Source: UBA4742 sp963734965 (GTDB lineage: Bacteria; Actinomycetota; Acidimicrobiia; Acidimicrobiales; Acidimicrobilacustridaceae). Taken from it: DNA of 64,000 nucleotides. Made by a program: the position numbers and the translations under genes. Location of the stretch: positions 1,550,001-1,614,000 of the forward strand of contig CAVTJK010000004.1 in assembly GCA_963734965.1 (NCBI GenBank), given 5' to 3'. The notes below the pieces were generated by a model that was not told the DNA's origin, did not search any database, and worked only from the letters and a program-made list of their open reading frames with translations. Shown here piece after piece: positions 43,479 through 53,932 of this stretch (within the stretch, counting starts at the first letter, position 1; every line of letters starts with the position of its first letter).

Positions 43479-43545
43479 CGGGCGTCGACGCCGCGACGTC
43501 GCGCCGACCGAGTCGCCCGCACACGGCGGGCGCGGCGCCGCTCGC

Positions 43546-46500
43546 TCAGGAGCGCAGCGTGAGCCCCTTGTAGCCATCGGTGAACCCGGCACCCCGCAGC
43601 TGGTCGGCCACCGGCGACTCGGTCGCCGGGGCCCCGTCGATGCGACTGATCTCGATCTTGCGCAGGCGTCCGTCCTTGACCAGTCGCACGAGCCCCTCGG
43701 CCCAGTGCGGGTGGTCGGCGGCGGCGCCGAAGGTCGAGAGGCTCTTGGCCCCGCGCTCGAGGACGGCGACGGCCACACCGCCCACCGACACCACGAACGC
43801 GCCTGCGCTGCGCGCCGGTCGTCCGGCCGACTCGGGCCACGGCAGCGCCGCCCCGTAGGGCTGGGCCGGATCGGTCGCGGCCAGCACCAACGGACTGCGG
43901 TCGTCCTCGCTCGGGTCGCGCACGGCCCGCAGCCGATCGACGGCTCCGGGGAGGGCGAACTGGGCGGCGCCGAGCCCGGCCACGAAGTAGCCCCGGCGAA
44001 CCTGGCCCCGCTCCTCGAGCACCTTGAGCACCGGGTACACACCGGCGAACCCACCCTCGACGCCTTCGCCCAGGACCGCTTCGCGTGTCAGCACGCCGTG
44101 GCGCTCGAGCAGCTGCAGGGCCTGGGCGTGGGCGGCCTCGGTCGGAGTAGGCGCCGGTTCGAGCAGCGGCGCCACCAGCGACCACCGCCCGGCGGCGCTC
44201 GGCGGCCCGCCCCGCGACAGCCCCCGCACACCGCCCGGGCGGCGGCCGATCGAACCCCCGGCCCCCGAACGACCGAGCTCGGGACGACCCAGGTTCGGGC
44301 GCCGAGACCACGCCGAGGTCGCGCCACCGGCGCCACCGCGACGGCGCGGCGCCCGCGCCGACCCCGAAGCCATGGCCCGCAACGGCGCCATCGAGTCGTT
44401 GGTGACCTCGCCGGCCCACACGAGATCCCAGAGGGCGCCCAGCACCCCGGCGTCGTCGTAGGGCTCGCCCGCCGCCGCCACCGCCGCCACCAGCTCGGGC
44501 CAGAACGACGCACCCCGGTCCTCCAGCTGGCCCCGCAGAGCCTGATGGACGGCCGAGTCCATCGGATCGTCGCCGGCCTCCCCCTTGCCGTCCGACCGCC
44601 GGTCCGACGGGAACCCGGGGCCCGAGCAGGGCGGCCTGGTCGCGGAACAGGAGGGTCACGCGACCGTCGGTCGGGCCGAGAGGACCAGCACCGACCCACA
44701 CCAGATCGCCCGACGTGCACAGCGCGTCGAGATCCGCGGCCTGGTAGCCGGCCACCCGGGCGGCGAGCACGTCGCGCTCGAGCACCGAGATCGGCAGCGC
44801 CGCGCCCTGCAGCGAACCGATGGCCTCGACCAGCGCGTCGATGCCCCGCCGCGGGACCCCGACGCCCTGCCACTGCGGCAGGAACCGCGCCAACGCCGCG
44901 CCGTCGACCGGCTCGACCTCCTTGCGCAACGAGGCCAACGAGCGTCGCCGCAGTTGGCGCAGCACGTCCTCGTCGCACCACTCGCGCTCGATGCCGTCGG
45001 GGCGGAACTCACCCCGCACGACTCGCCCCTGCTGTTCGAGCCGATCGAGGCCGGCGAGATCCGGTCGACCCCCAGCCCGTAGCGGTGAGCGACCTGGCCG
45101 GCCAGGAACGGGCCGTGGGTGCGAGCGAAGCGAGCCACCAGATCGAGCAGCGGATCGGCGACCGAGTCGGTGAAGGCGACCGGCAGTCCGGCCGGCAGGG
45201 CGACGCCGAGGGCATCGCGGAGCCGAGCCGCGTCCTCGGCGGCGGCGATGCGGTCCTCGCCGGCGACCGACACGCGGATCGCCCGTCGCTCAGCGATCAG
45301 TTGGTCGACCCACGACTCGGGCTGGCCCCCCATCGAGCCGGTCACGCATCGAGCATCGATCTCCCACAGGGAGAGGGGCCCGAGCAGGCGGAGCAGGTCG
45401 TGCACCTCGTCGGCGTCGCGCGCCCGGCGAGGATCGACCAGCCGTTGCAGTTCGAGCTCGAGGTCGCCCAGCACGACCGGGTCGATCAGCTCGCGCAGCT
45501 CCTCGGCGCCGAGCAGGTCACGCAGCAGGTCGCGATCGAGGGCCAGCGCCGCCGCTCGCCGCTCGGCCAGCGGCGCATCGCCCTCGTACATGTACATGCC
45601 GATCCACCCGAACAACAGGGACTGGGCGAACGGCGACGCTCGGGGAGTCTCGACAGCGACCATGCGCACGCGACGGGCACGCAGATCGGCCAGCACCTCG
45701 CGCAGGGCCGGGAGATCGAACACGTCGTTGATGCATTCGCGTGTGGTCTCGAGCAGGATCGGGAAGTCGGGATGGTGAGCGGCCACGGCCAGCAGATCGG
45801 CCGCCTTCTGGCGCTGCTGCCACAGCGGGGTGCGGCGATCGGGCCGGCGGCGCGGCAGCAGGAGCGCCCGCGCCGCGCACTCTCGAAAGCGCGACGCGAA
45901 CATGGCCGTCTGCGGCAGTTGCCCCACCACGATGTCCTCGATGTCGTCAGGGTCGATGGCCAGTTCGTCGAGGGGCAGGTCGTCGACCGCCTCGGGCAGG
46001 CGCAGAACGATGCCGTCGTCACTCCACATCAGCTCGACGTCGAGACCCCAGCGCTCGGCCAGCCGCGCCTGCAGGGCCATCCCCCACGGCGCGTGGACCT
46101 GGGCTCCGAACGGGCTGAGCACGCACACCCGCCAGTCGCCGATCTCGTCACGGAAGCGTTCGACGACGATGGTGCGGTCGTCGGGCACCGAGCCCCCCGA
46201 CGACTCGGCCTGCTCGTCGAGATAGGCCACCAGGTTGGCGGCCGCCAGCGGGTCGAGTCCGTGATCGCGTTGCAGGCGGTCCACCACCCCGGGCCCCTCG
46301 GCGCGTACCTCGCGCACGAAGGCGCCGAGCGCCCGACCCAACTCGAGCGGACGGCCGGGCCCGTCGCCGTGCCAGAACGGCATCTTGCCGGGCTGGCCCG
46401 GTGCCGGCGTGACCACGACCCGCTCGTGGGTGATGTCCTCGATGCGCCACGTGCTGGCTCCGAGCAGGAAGGTCTCGCCGACGCGGCTCTCATAGACCAT

Positions 46501-48237
46501 CTCCTCGTCGAGCTCGCCCACGCGTGCCCCATCGGGCAGGAACACGCCGTAGAGCCCTCGGTCGGGGATCGTCCCGCCGCTCGTCACGGCCAGGCGTTGG
46601 GCGCCGGCACGACCCCGCACGATCCCGGCCGTGCGGTCCCACACGACGCGGGGCCGTAGCTCGGCGAACTCGTCGGAGGGGTACCGGCCGGCCAGCAGAT
46701 CGATCACGTTGGTCAGCACCTCGTCGCTCAGCTCGGCGAAGGGCGCGGCCCGGCGCACGAGGGCGGCCAGGTCGTCGACCGGCCACTCGTCGAGGGCGCA
46801 CATGGCCACGATCTGCTGGGCCAGCACGTCGAGGGGGTTGCGCGGGTAGCGCGTGTGCTCGATCAGGCCGTCGTGCATCCGCTGCACGACCACCGCCGCC
46901 TCGACCAGGTCGGCGCGGTGCTTGGGGAACAGCTTGCCCTTGCTCGGCTCGCCGACCTGATGGCCGGCCCGCCCGATCCGCTGAAGCCCCCGCGACACCG
47001 CGCCCGGCGACGACACCTGGATCACCAGGTCGACGGCACCCATGTCGATCCCGAGCTCGAGCGAGCTGGTGGCCACCAGTCCCCGCAGGTCGCCTCGCTT
47101 GAGCTCGTCCTCGATCTGGAGCCGTCGCTCTCGCGACAGCGAGCCGTGATGGGCCTTGACCACCTCGTGGCCCGGCTCGGGCGGTCGGCCCTCGGCTTCG
47201 CCGGCGCGGTTCTCGCCCTCCAAAGCCAGTTCGTTGAGCCTGGTCGCCAGCCGCTCGGCCAGACGGCGGGCGTTCACGAAGATCAAGGTCGACCGATGCG
47301 CCTGCACGAGCTCGAGCAGCCGCGGATGGATCGACGGCCAGATGCTGTGGCGCGCCGGGCCGGCCGCCACCGGTCCGCTGACCGGTTCGTCGATCAGCTC
47401 GCCGAGCTGGCCCATGTCCTCGACCGGCACGACCACCTCGATCTCGAGCGGCTTGCGCACCCCGGCATCGACGATGGTCACGGGCCGTGGCGCCAGCCGC
47501 ACACCAGCCGGGGCGTACATCGAGCCCACCCCGGCGGCGGCGCCGGAACCGTCGTCCCCCATCGCCGCCTCGTGGTAGCCCCCGAGGTAGCGGGCGATCT
47601 CGTCGAGGGGACGCTGGGTGGCCGAGAGCCCGATGCGCTGGGGCGGGCGCTCGCACAGTGCCTCGAGCCGCTCGAGGCTGAGGGCCAGATGGGTGCCGCG
47701 CTTGGTGGGCGCCAAGGCGTGGATCTCGTCGATGATCACGGCCTCGACGTTGCGCAGCGTGTCCCGCGCCGCCGAGGTGAGCATGAGGTAGAGCGACTCG
47801 GGCGTGGTGATCAGCAGGTCAGGTGGGTTGCGGATCAGCTTGCGGCGCTCGTCGGCCGGGGTGTCGCCGGTGCGCATGCCCACCGTCGGGCTGTGGAACG
47901 CGAGACCGAGTCGCTCGGCCGCCAGCCCGATGCCCATGAGCGGCGCTCGCAGGTTCTTCTCGACGTCGACGGCCAGGGCCCGCAGCGGCGAGAGGTAGAG
48001 CAGCCGGGTGCGCTGCTCGCGTTCGATCGGCGGGGGCTGGGTGACCAACCGGTCTAGCCCCCAGAGGAAGGCGGCGAGGGTCTTGCCCGAGCCGGTCGGG
48101 GCGAGGATCAAGGTGTGCTCGCCCGAGGCGATGGCCGGCCATCCCTGGCTCTGGGCCGCCGTCGGCTCCGGGAAGGTCGTCGAGAACCACGCCCGCACCG
48201 GCGGCGAGAACTGCTCGAGCGGATCGGAAACGGTCAC
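43546..48237 (-). CDS. lhr: Lhr-type ATP-dependent helicase (two frameshifts)
   Basis: Large SF2 DNA repair helicase, about 1563 residues as in mycobacteria. Walker A APTGSGKTLAAFLW (near residue 48), DEIH box (IIDEIHALAPTKRG), SATQRPLDEIARYL, then RRLAERLATRLNEL and the helicase C motif RIGRAGHQVG; a winged-helix and Lhr-core domain follow, and a large C-terminal domain. A missing base near 45054 and an extra C near 44618 break the C-terminal part; they cancel, and the corrected frame reads GLDRLEQQGRVVRGEFRPDG and later MDSAVHQALRGQLEDRG to YKGLTLRS. Leaderless GTG at 48235-48237 (MTVSDPLEQF). Confidence 0.92.
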
Positions 48238-48244
48238 CCGAGTC

Positions 48245-48250
48245 ACGCTA
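48245..48250 (-). promoter_or_regulatory. -10 element, leaderless lhr
   Basis: TAGCGT on the minus strand ending 7 nt before the GTG at 48237. Confidence 0.6.
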
Positions 48251-48277
48251 TCGGGAGCCTGTGACAGCTCGACTGGG

Positions 48278-48320
48278 TCTCTGGTCGGCGGGGCCTCCCT
48301 ACGACCGCTTCGCCATCCGG
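48278..48320 (+). repeat. Dispersed repeat family 2, copy d
   Basis: Begins TCTCTGGTCGGCGGGGCCTC and ends CGCTTCGCCATCCGG; lies between the divergent lhr and DtxR-type genes. Confidence 0.8.
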
Positions 48321-48405
48321 CTCTCATCGAGCGAGCGGCTTCACTCTGTTCCGCCGCGTGGAATGGCTCCCAACTCGCCCCTGTTTCAGGCTCGTATGAG
48401 GGACA

Positions 48406-48411
48406 TAGACT
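48406..48411 (+). promoter_or_regulatory. -10 element, near-leaderless DtxR-type gene
   Basis: TAGACT ending 8 nt before the ATG at 48420; a TTTCAG 16 nt upstream may be its -35. Confidence 0.55.
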
Positions 48412-48419
48412 CGGCCCCG

Positions 48420-49088
48420 ATGCCGATCTACAAGACGCCCGAGCACCACCCCGCCTTCGAGGAGTACTGCGAGACCATCTTCGAGCTGCGCGAGGACGAC
48501 GTCGACGTGATCCAGGCCCGGATCGCAGAGCGGCTCGACGTCTCGCGACCGGCCGTCTCGGAGATGATCCACCGGATGCAACAGCAGGGGCTGGTCACCG
48601 TCGACGGTTCGATCCGCCTGACCTCCGACGGCCTCGATCTGGCCGAGAGCGTCGTGCGCCGCCACCGCCTGGCCGAGCGCTTCCTCACCGACATCCTCGG
48701 GTTGTCGTGGGCCGAGGCGCATGCCGAGGCCGGCCGCTGGGAGCACGTGATCTCCGACGCCGTCGAGGCGGCGTTCGTGCGGGTGCTGGGCGCGCCCACC
48801 ACCTGCCCCCACGGCAACCCCATCCCCGGCTCCGACTACGAGGCGCCCGATGCCGTTCCGCTCGACGTGCTCGAGGTCGGCGACCGCTTCGAGGTGTCGC
48901 GCATCCCCGAAGAGCTCGAGTTCGCCCCCGGCCTGCTCGAGTTCCTCGAACAGTCCCACCTGGTGCCCGGTACCCAGGGCGAGGTGACCTCGGCCTCCCC
49001 TGACGGCACCCGCACCGTCGAGGTCGAAGGCCAGCACGTGGGCATCGGCACCTTCGCCAGCACCCGCATCCTCGTCACGACGACCTGA
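48420..49088 (+). CDS. DtxR/MntR-family metal-dependent repressor
   Basis: 222 residues. N-terminal winged helix (IAERLDVSRPAVSEMIHRMQ), a dimerisation/metal domain with candidate ligands in RRHRLAERFL, RWEHVISDAVE and TCPHGNPIPG, and a C-terminal FeoA/SH3-like domain (about 145-222), the three-domain layout of DtxR/IdeR. It should bind DNA with Fe or Mn and repress uptake genes. Whether it is the iron or manganese type cannot be decided here. It is divergent from lhr. Confidence 0.92.
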   Translation: MPIYKTPEHHPAFEEYCETIFELREDDVDVIQARIAERLDVSRPAVSEMIHRMQQQGLVTVDGSIRLTSDGLDLAESVVRRHRLAERFLTDILGLSWAEAHAEAGRWEHVISDAVEAAFVRVLGAPTTCPHGNPIPGSDYEAPDAVPLDVLEVGDRFEVSRIPEELEFAPGLLEFLEQSHLVPGTQGEVTSASPDGTRTVEVEGQHVGIGTFASTRILVTTT

Positions 49089-49130
49089 CCGGGTCTCACC
49101 TTTCGAGCGGCTCCGCCCGGCGGCGCCTCT

Positions 49131-51227
49131 CTACTCCTGGAGGGCCTGGGGCAGGTCGGCGGCGTGGACGATGGCCAGGCGCTTGGTCGCCCGGGTGAGG
49201 GCCACGTAGAGGGCACGGAGCCCTTGGGCCTCCTCGTCGACGATGGCCGCCGGCTCGACCACGACCGAGGCGTCGAGCTCGAGGCCCTTGACCAGACCGA
49301 CGGGCACCACGGTGATCTGGATGTCGAGGCCGTGGCGGGTCGCCCGCCCGAACTCGACGCCGGCCGCCGTGAAGGCGTCGCTGATCAGGTCGACCATCGA
49401 GGCGGGCACGATCACGGCCACGTTGCCGGAGCCGACGGCGTCGAGCTCGTCGAGGGCGGTGGTGACCACCACCGGGCCCAACTCGCCAGGCGCGGCGCGC
49501 CGGATGAGCGGGGGTTCGCCGTCTTCGCGGATCGACGTCGGGGGCGACAGATCCGGGTCGGCCACCCGCAGCACGCGCGAGGCCAACGCCATGTTGGGCG
49601 CCGGCAGGCGGTAGCCGACGGTCAGCTCGGCGCGCCGAGGCGGACGCCGATCCGGCAGGTGGTCGAGGATCTCCTGCCAGCTGGCGTGGGCCCATTCGCC
49701 CGTGGACTGGGCGATGTCGCCCACGACGGTCATCGAGCCGTTGAGCGAACGCCGGTTGAGCATCCTCAGCTGCATGGGCGACAGATCCTGCGCCTCGTCG
49801 ACCACGATGTGGCCGTAGGTCCGCACCTCGTCGTCAGTTTCCGCGCCCGGACGCCGCACTCGCGGCTTGGGGCCGAGCAGGGCCTTGGCCTCGTCGAGGG
49901 CCGGTACGTCCTCGTTGGTCCAGACCACCTGGTCGACCGACTCGGCGCGGCGCCGCACCAGGGCCAGCGCCTCGCCGTCGGACAACAGGCGCCGCCCGGC
50001 GTTGCGCACCAGCGCCGCCGATCCGTAGAGATCGTGCAGCAACTGGGCCGGCGTCAGCACGGGCCACATCCATTCGAGGGCCTCTCGCACCTCGGGTGTG
50101 GGGCGGAGCCGGTCGCGGACCGTGGCCACCGACACCTCCTCGTGGCTGCTGCGGGCCAGCGCGGCGAACAGCTCGGACTCGACGTAGCGCCGCCCGGCGT
50201 TGTGGCGGTGGAACCGGCGCCGGGCCTCGGACACGATGCGCTCGCTCTCGGCCACCGTCATGCGCAGACGCGTCAGGCCGTAGCCCACCACCAGATCCTG
50301 GCGGAGCGCTCGCTCGCGGTCCCGCACCGCCCGGCGCAGCAGCTTGACCATGCGCAGATCGCCCTTGACCCTCGCCGCCAGCCGGGTGTCGCGGCCGCGC
50401 ACGACCACGTCGTCGACCAGGTCGGCGAGCACGGCCAGCTCGACGCCGGCCTCGCCCAGCGACGGGAGCACCTGCTCGATGTAGCCCAGGAACAAGCGGT
50501 TCGGGCCCACGACCAGCACGCCCTGGCCTTCGAGCGGGAAGCGGTAGGTGTAGAGGAGGTACGCCGCTCGGTGCAGGGCCACGACGGTCTTGCCCGTGCC
50601 GGGACCGCCCTGCACGACCAGGACACCGGGCAGCTCGGCCCGGATGATCTCGTCCTGCTCGCCCTGGATGGTGGCGGCGATGTCGCCGAGCTTGCCCGAC
50701 CGCGAGGTCTCGAGGGCCGAGATGAGGGTGCTGTGGCCCGAGATGCCGTTGGCCGACTGCCCGTTGGACTCGAGGCCCAGGGCGGCAGCCGCATCGCCGA
50801 ACAGCTCGTCCTCGAGATCGAGCAGGACGCGGCCGCGGGTGGCGAAGTGGCGCCGCCGGACCAGGCCCATCGGTTCGCGGCCCGTCGCCCGATAGAAGGG
50901 CTCGGCGATCGGGGCTCGCCAGTCGACGATGACGGGATCCTGATGATCGTCGCTGACCGCGATGCGCCCGATGTAGTAGGGGGTCGGGTCGTCGGCGGCA
51001 TCGATGCGCCCGAAGCACAATGAAGCATCACCAAGGTGTAGCTGCGACAAGCGATGCAACATCGTGTCCCAGATGACGTCACGCTCGAATCGGGCCTGCT
51101 CGGTGCCGCCCCGGCCCACCTCGACCATCGAGGTCAGGCGGGTGGCGGCCTCACGAGACGCCTCGAGAAAGTGGTAGGCCCGGTCGATGTAGGCCTGTTC
51201 CGCCTCGAGATCGGGGTGTGCAGCCAT
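49131..51227 (-). CDS. helD: HelD/HelR-type RNA-polymerase-associated helicase
   Basis: UvrD-like SF1 ATPase of 698 residues. N-terminal coiled coil (EAEQAYIDRAYHFLEASREA), then Walker A VVQGGPGTGKTVVALHRAAY (about residue 212), Walker B VVDEAQDLSPMQLRM, motif GYRLPAPN, and motif VI region ALYVALTRATKRLAIVH. The insertion before Walker A (DPVIVDWRAPIAEPFYRAT) is typical of HelD. In actinobacteria such proteins remove RNA polymerase from DNA and can protect against rifamycins (HelR). Start ATG at 51225-51227 with CGAGGAG upstream. Confidence 0.9.
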   Translation of the reverse strand: MAAHPDLEAEQAYIDRAYHFLEASREAATRLTSMVEVGRGGTEQARFERDVIWDTMLHRLSQLHLGDASLCFGRIDAADDPTPYYIGRIAVSDDHQDPVIVDWRAPIAEPFYRATGREPMGLVRRRHFATRGRVLLDLEDELFGDAAAALGLESNGQSANGISGHSTLISALETSRSGKLGDIAATIQGEQDEIIRAELPGVLVVQGGPGTGKTVVALHRAAYLLYTYRFPLEGQGVLVVGPNRLFLGYIEQVLPSLGEAGVELAVLADLVDDVVVRGRDTRLAARVKGDLRMVKLLRRAVRDRERALRQDLVVGYGLTRLRMTVAESERIVSEARRRFHRHNAGRRYVESELFAALARSSHEEVSVATVRDRLRPTPEVREALEWMWPVLTPAQLLHDLYGSAALVRNAGRRLLSDGEALALVRRRAESVDQVVWTNEDVPALDEAKALLGPKPRVRRPGAETDDEVRTYGHIVVDEAQDLSPMQLRMLNRRSLNGSMTVVGDIAQSTGEWAHASWQEILDHLPDRRPPRRAELTVGYRLPAPNMALASRVLRVADPDLSPPTSIREDGEPPLIRRAAPGELGPVVVTTALDELDAVGSGNVAVIVPASMVDLISDAFTAAGVEFGRATRHGLDIQITVVPVGLVKGLELDASVVVEPAAIVDEEAQGLRALYVALTRATKRLAIVHAADLPQALQE

Positions 51228-51288
51228 GGGCTCCTCGGCTGGTCGGGGACCCCCGGCCAGCCGAGCCGGGCCGTTCGGGGGATGGATC

Positions 51289-51294
51289 ATCCTA
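51289..51294 (-). promoter_or_regulatory. -10 element of helD
   Basis: TAGGAT on the minus strand; leader of about 55 nt with AGGAG before the ATG at 51227. A 10-bp GGCCGGGGG-rich stretch in the leader could fold. Confidence 0.45.
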
Positions 51295-51341
51295 GCGGCC
51301 CGATCCAGGCCTCGGCCACGCGCCACCCGTCGGGGAAGTGA

Positions 51342-51347
51342 CAGCAT
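51342..51347 (+). promoter_or_regulatory. -10 element, leaderless patatin gene
   Basis: CAGCAT ending 6 nt before the ATG at 51354. Confidence 0.45.
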
Positions 51348-51353
51348 GGGCCC

Positions 51354-52343
51354 ATGACATCGGTCGGTTTGGTGCTCGGCGCCGGAGGTCTGGTGGGTGG
51401 CGCCTACCACGCCGGAGCCCTGGCCGCCTTGGCCGAATCCACCGGATGGGACCCCCGCTCGGCCGACCTGATCGTCGGCACCTCGGCCGGGGCGGCGACC
51501 GCCGCCGGCCTGCGCGCCGGACTGTCCGCGCCCGACATCTTCGCCCGCGCCACCGGTCGACCGCTGAGCGATGCCGGGGCGGCCCTGGTGGGGGTCGACC
51601 ACCGTCCCTTCGAGTTCGGCGCGCCCGATCCCGGCGACGCCGGTTCCCGGTCGCTGCTCTCCTATATGCCCCAGGCGCCGTGGCTCGTCGGCCCGGCCCT
51701 GCTGCGGCCGGGTCCGGCCCGCTGGGGCGTGGCCCTGGCCGGACTGGTCCCCGCTGGCCGCCAGCCGAACACCGTCGTGGGCGACCGGGTGCGGGCCACG
51801 GCCGTCGGTCGATGGCCCACCGAACCGACCTGGATCGTCACCTATCGGACCCGCGACGCTCGACGGATCGTGTTCGGCCGCGACGACGTCGAGGTCGACG
51901 ACCTGGCCACCGCGGTCCAGGCGTCGGCCGCCGTGCCGGGCCGGTTTCGGCCCGTCGAGATGGCCTCTGGGCGCTACCTCGACGGAGCTGTCCACTCCCC
52001 GACCAACGCCGACCTGGTGGCTGGGCTGGCCTATGACGTCGTGATCATCTCGTCACCGATGACGGCCACCGACGACGCTCTGGGCGACGAGCGGTCGCTA
52101 GGGGCCCGGACCCGATCATGGTTCGGTCGCCTGCTACGCCGCGAGGTCGCGGCCATCACCGCCCGGGACACGGCCGTCGTCGTCCTCGAGCCCGGGCCGA
52201 CCGAGTTGGCCGCCATGCGCGCCGACCTGTCCGATGGCGAGCTGGGACCTCTCGTGGCCGACGCCGCCTACGCGTCGGTGCTGGCGCACCTGAGCCACAC
52301 CGACGTGACGGCCATCACCGACCAGCTGCGCACCGAGCCCTAG
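51354..52343 (+). CDS. Patatin-like phospholipase
   Basis: 329 residues. Oxyanion-hole loop GAGGLVGGAYHAG (residues 9-21), nucleophile elbow GTSAG (near 42) and catalytic aspartate in DGAVHSPTNADL (near 209) give the Ser-Asp dyad of patatin lipases. No signal peptide, so it is probably cytoplasmic or membrane-associated. The lipid substrate is not known. Confidence 0.9.
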   Translation: MTSVGLVLGAGGLVGGAYHAGALAALAESTGWDPRSADLIVGTSAGAATAAGLRAGLSAPDIFARATGRPLSDAGAALVGVDHRPFEFGAPDPGDAGSRSLLSYMPQAPWLVGPALLRPGPARWGVALAGLVPAGRQPNTVVGDRVRATAVGRWPTEPTWIVTYRTRDARRIVFGRDDVEVDDLATAVQASAAVPGRFRPVEMASGRYLDGAVHSPTNADLVAGLAYDVVIISSPMTATDDALGDERSLGARTRSWFGRLLRREVAAITARDTAVVVLEPGPTELAAMRADLSDGELGPLVADAAYASVLAHLSHTDVTAITDQLRTEP

Positions 52344-52372
52344 CCCGGCCCACGGCTAGAGGCTCGACGAGG

Positions 52373-52645
52373 TCAGGCGCCCGGGTCCTGGCCCACCTCG
52401 ACCAGCGCGTCACGGATCGCCGAACGCAAGCGGCGGGCGATCGTCGGGTTGAGGTGACCGACGAGGCCGTACCCGGCCCGGCCAACCTCCTCGACCGTCA
52501 GCACGATGCGGGGTTCGGCGTCGTCGTAGTCGTCGCTGATGGCGACCCCCCAGGAGATGGCGGTGAGCTCGTCCTCCTCGTAGTGCTCGGGGTAGTCAGC
52601 CGGGTCGAAGGGGTAGTCATCGATCGATCGCCGCATGGCGACCAT
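52373..52645 (-). CDS. Small hypothetical protein
   Basis: 90 residues, not recognised. Acidic and Tyr/Asp-rich N-terminus (SIDDYPFDPADYPEHYEEDE), then a beta-rich part (RIVLTVEEVGRAGYGLVGHL) and a C-terminal helix. Codon third positions are G/C as in neighbours, which supports coding. A second ATG at 52634-52636 may be the real start (MRRSIDDY). It is convergent with the patatin gene. Confidence 0.6.
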   Translation of the reverse strand: MVAMRRSIDDYPFDPADYPEHYEEDELTAISWGVAISDDYDDAEPRIVLTVEEVGRAGYGLVGHLNPTIARRLRSAIRDALVEVGQDPGA

Positions 52646-52694
52646 TCAAGCCCAGAGCGCGGGGAACCCGGCCGGTTGCCGGCCCCCCGAAGTG

Positions 52695-52749
52695 CCGTTC
52701 CTGTGCCGCAACGTGCACCCAGGGACACACATCACGGCACAGGAACGGG
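52695..52749. repeat. GTGCCG palindromic repeat, copy D
   Basis: CCGTTCCTGTGCCG (52695-52708) pairs perfectly with CGGCACAGGAACGG (52735-52748), 26 nt apart as in copies A-C. It lies between divergent genes upstream of hemE. Confidence 0.85.
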
Positions 52750-52800
52750 ACGGGGGCCGGGGTGGGCGGGCTCGGTTCTCCGCGTCACGGGATGTCCGTT

Positions 52801-52806
52801 TAGCGT
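52801..52806 (+). promoter_or_regulatory. -10 element, leaderless hemE
   Basis: TAGCGT ending 7 nt before the GTG at 52814. Confidence 0.6.
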
Positions 52807-52813
52807 GGCGGCC

Positions 52814-53913
52814 GTGACCAACCCGTCCGCTGCCGTCCGCCCCGCTCCGCCGTCGGCCTTCCTGCGCGCCTGTCGCGGCGAGAAGGGCGAGCCGGGCACG
52901 CCCGACGGGCACGTGCCGGTCTGGTTCATGCGCCAAGCCGGCCGCTCGTTGCCCGAGTACCGGGCCCTGCGCGGCGAGGGCACCATCCTCGACGCCATCG
53001 CCCAGCCCGATCTGGCGACCGAGATCACCCTGCAGCCGGTCCGACGCTACGGGGTCGACGCCGCCATCCTCTACAGCGACATCGTGGTCCCCATCGCCGC
53101 CATCGGCTTCGGGGTGGACATCGTCCAGGGCACGGGACCGGTCGTGGCCCAGCCGTTCCGCTCGAGCGCCGACCTCGAGCGCATCCGGCCCCTCGAGCCC
53201 GACGTCGACACCCCCTACGTGCTCGAGACCATCGCCAACCTGGTGGCCGAGCTCGACGTCCCGCTCATCGGCTTCGCGGGTGCCCCGTTCACGGTGGCCA
53301 GCTACCTCATCGAGGGCCGACCGTCGCGCAACTACGCCAACACCAAGGCCCTGATGCACGCCGACCCCGAGCTGTGGCACGCCCTGCTCGACCGGCTGGC
53401 CGACCTGGCCGTCGCCTCGCTGCGCAGCCAGATCGGCGCGGGGCGCGAGCGATCCAATTGTTCGACAGCTGGGTCGGCGACCTGAGCCAGGCCGACTACC
53501 GGCAGTTCGTCGCGCCCCACACCACGCGCATCTTCGACGAGATCGCCGATCTGGACACCCCGCGCATCCACTTCGGGGTCAACACCGGCGAGCTGCTCGG
53601 CGCCATCGCCGACACCGGGCCCGAGGTGATCGGCATCGACTGGCGGATCCCGCTCGACGAGGCCGCGACCCGAATCGGCGGGACGAGGACCCTGCAGGGC
53701 AACCTCGATCCGGCCCTCTGCCTGGCGCCCTGGCCGGTCGTCGAGGCCCAGGTGCGCCGGGTCCTGAGCGAGGGCGAGCGGGCCGCAGGTCAGCACATCT
53801 TCAACCTGGGCCACGGTGTGCTGCCCGAGTTCGATCCTGGTGTGCTCGAGCGGATCGTCGAGCTGGTGCACCGCGAGAGCGGCACCGACAGTCGTCATGG
53901 AGGCCCGGCGTGA
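52814..53913 (+). CDS. hemE: Uroporphyrinogen decarboxylase (one frameshift)
   Basis: Makes coproporphyrinogen III from uroporphyrinogen III. Substrate-binding motifs VWFMRQAGRSLPEYR (near 36) and LYSDIVVPIAAIGFGVD, then PLIGFAGAPFTVASYLIEG. One missing base near 53449 breaks the frame; it resumes AIQLFDSWVGDLSQADYRQF and ends with FNLGHGVLPEFDP. Restored length is about 366 residues. First gene of hemE-hemH-hemY; hemH starts 19 nt later. Confidence 0.93.
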
Positions 53914-53932
53914 CGAGGGAAGGCGGAAGCTG

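Noticed and set aside
43450..46659. Open frame of more than 1000 codons opposite lhr
   Set aside because: Antisense shadow of the Lhr gene; low-complexity His/Arg/Pro product and no start or ribosome site.
52646..52813. Riboswitch upstream of hemE
   Set aside because: The only structure is repeat copy D, which lies upstream of the -10; the hemE transcript is predicted leaderless, leaving no room for a riboswitch.
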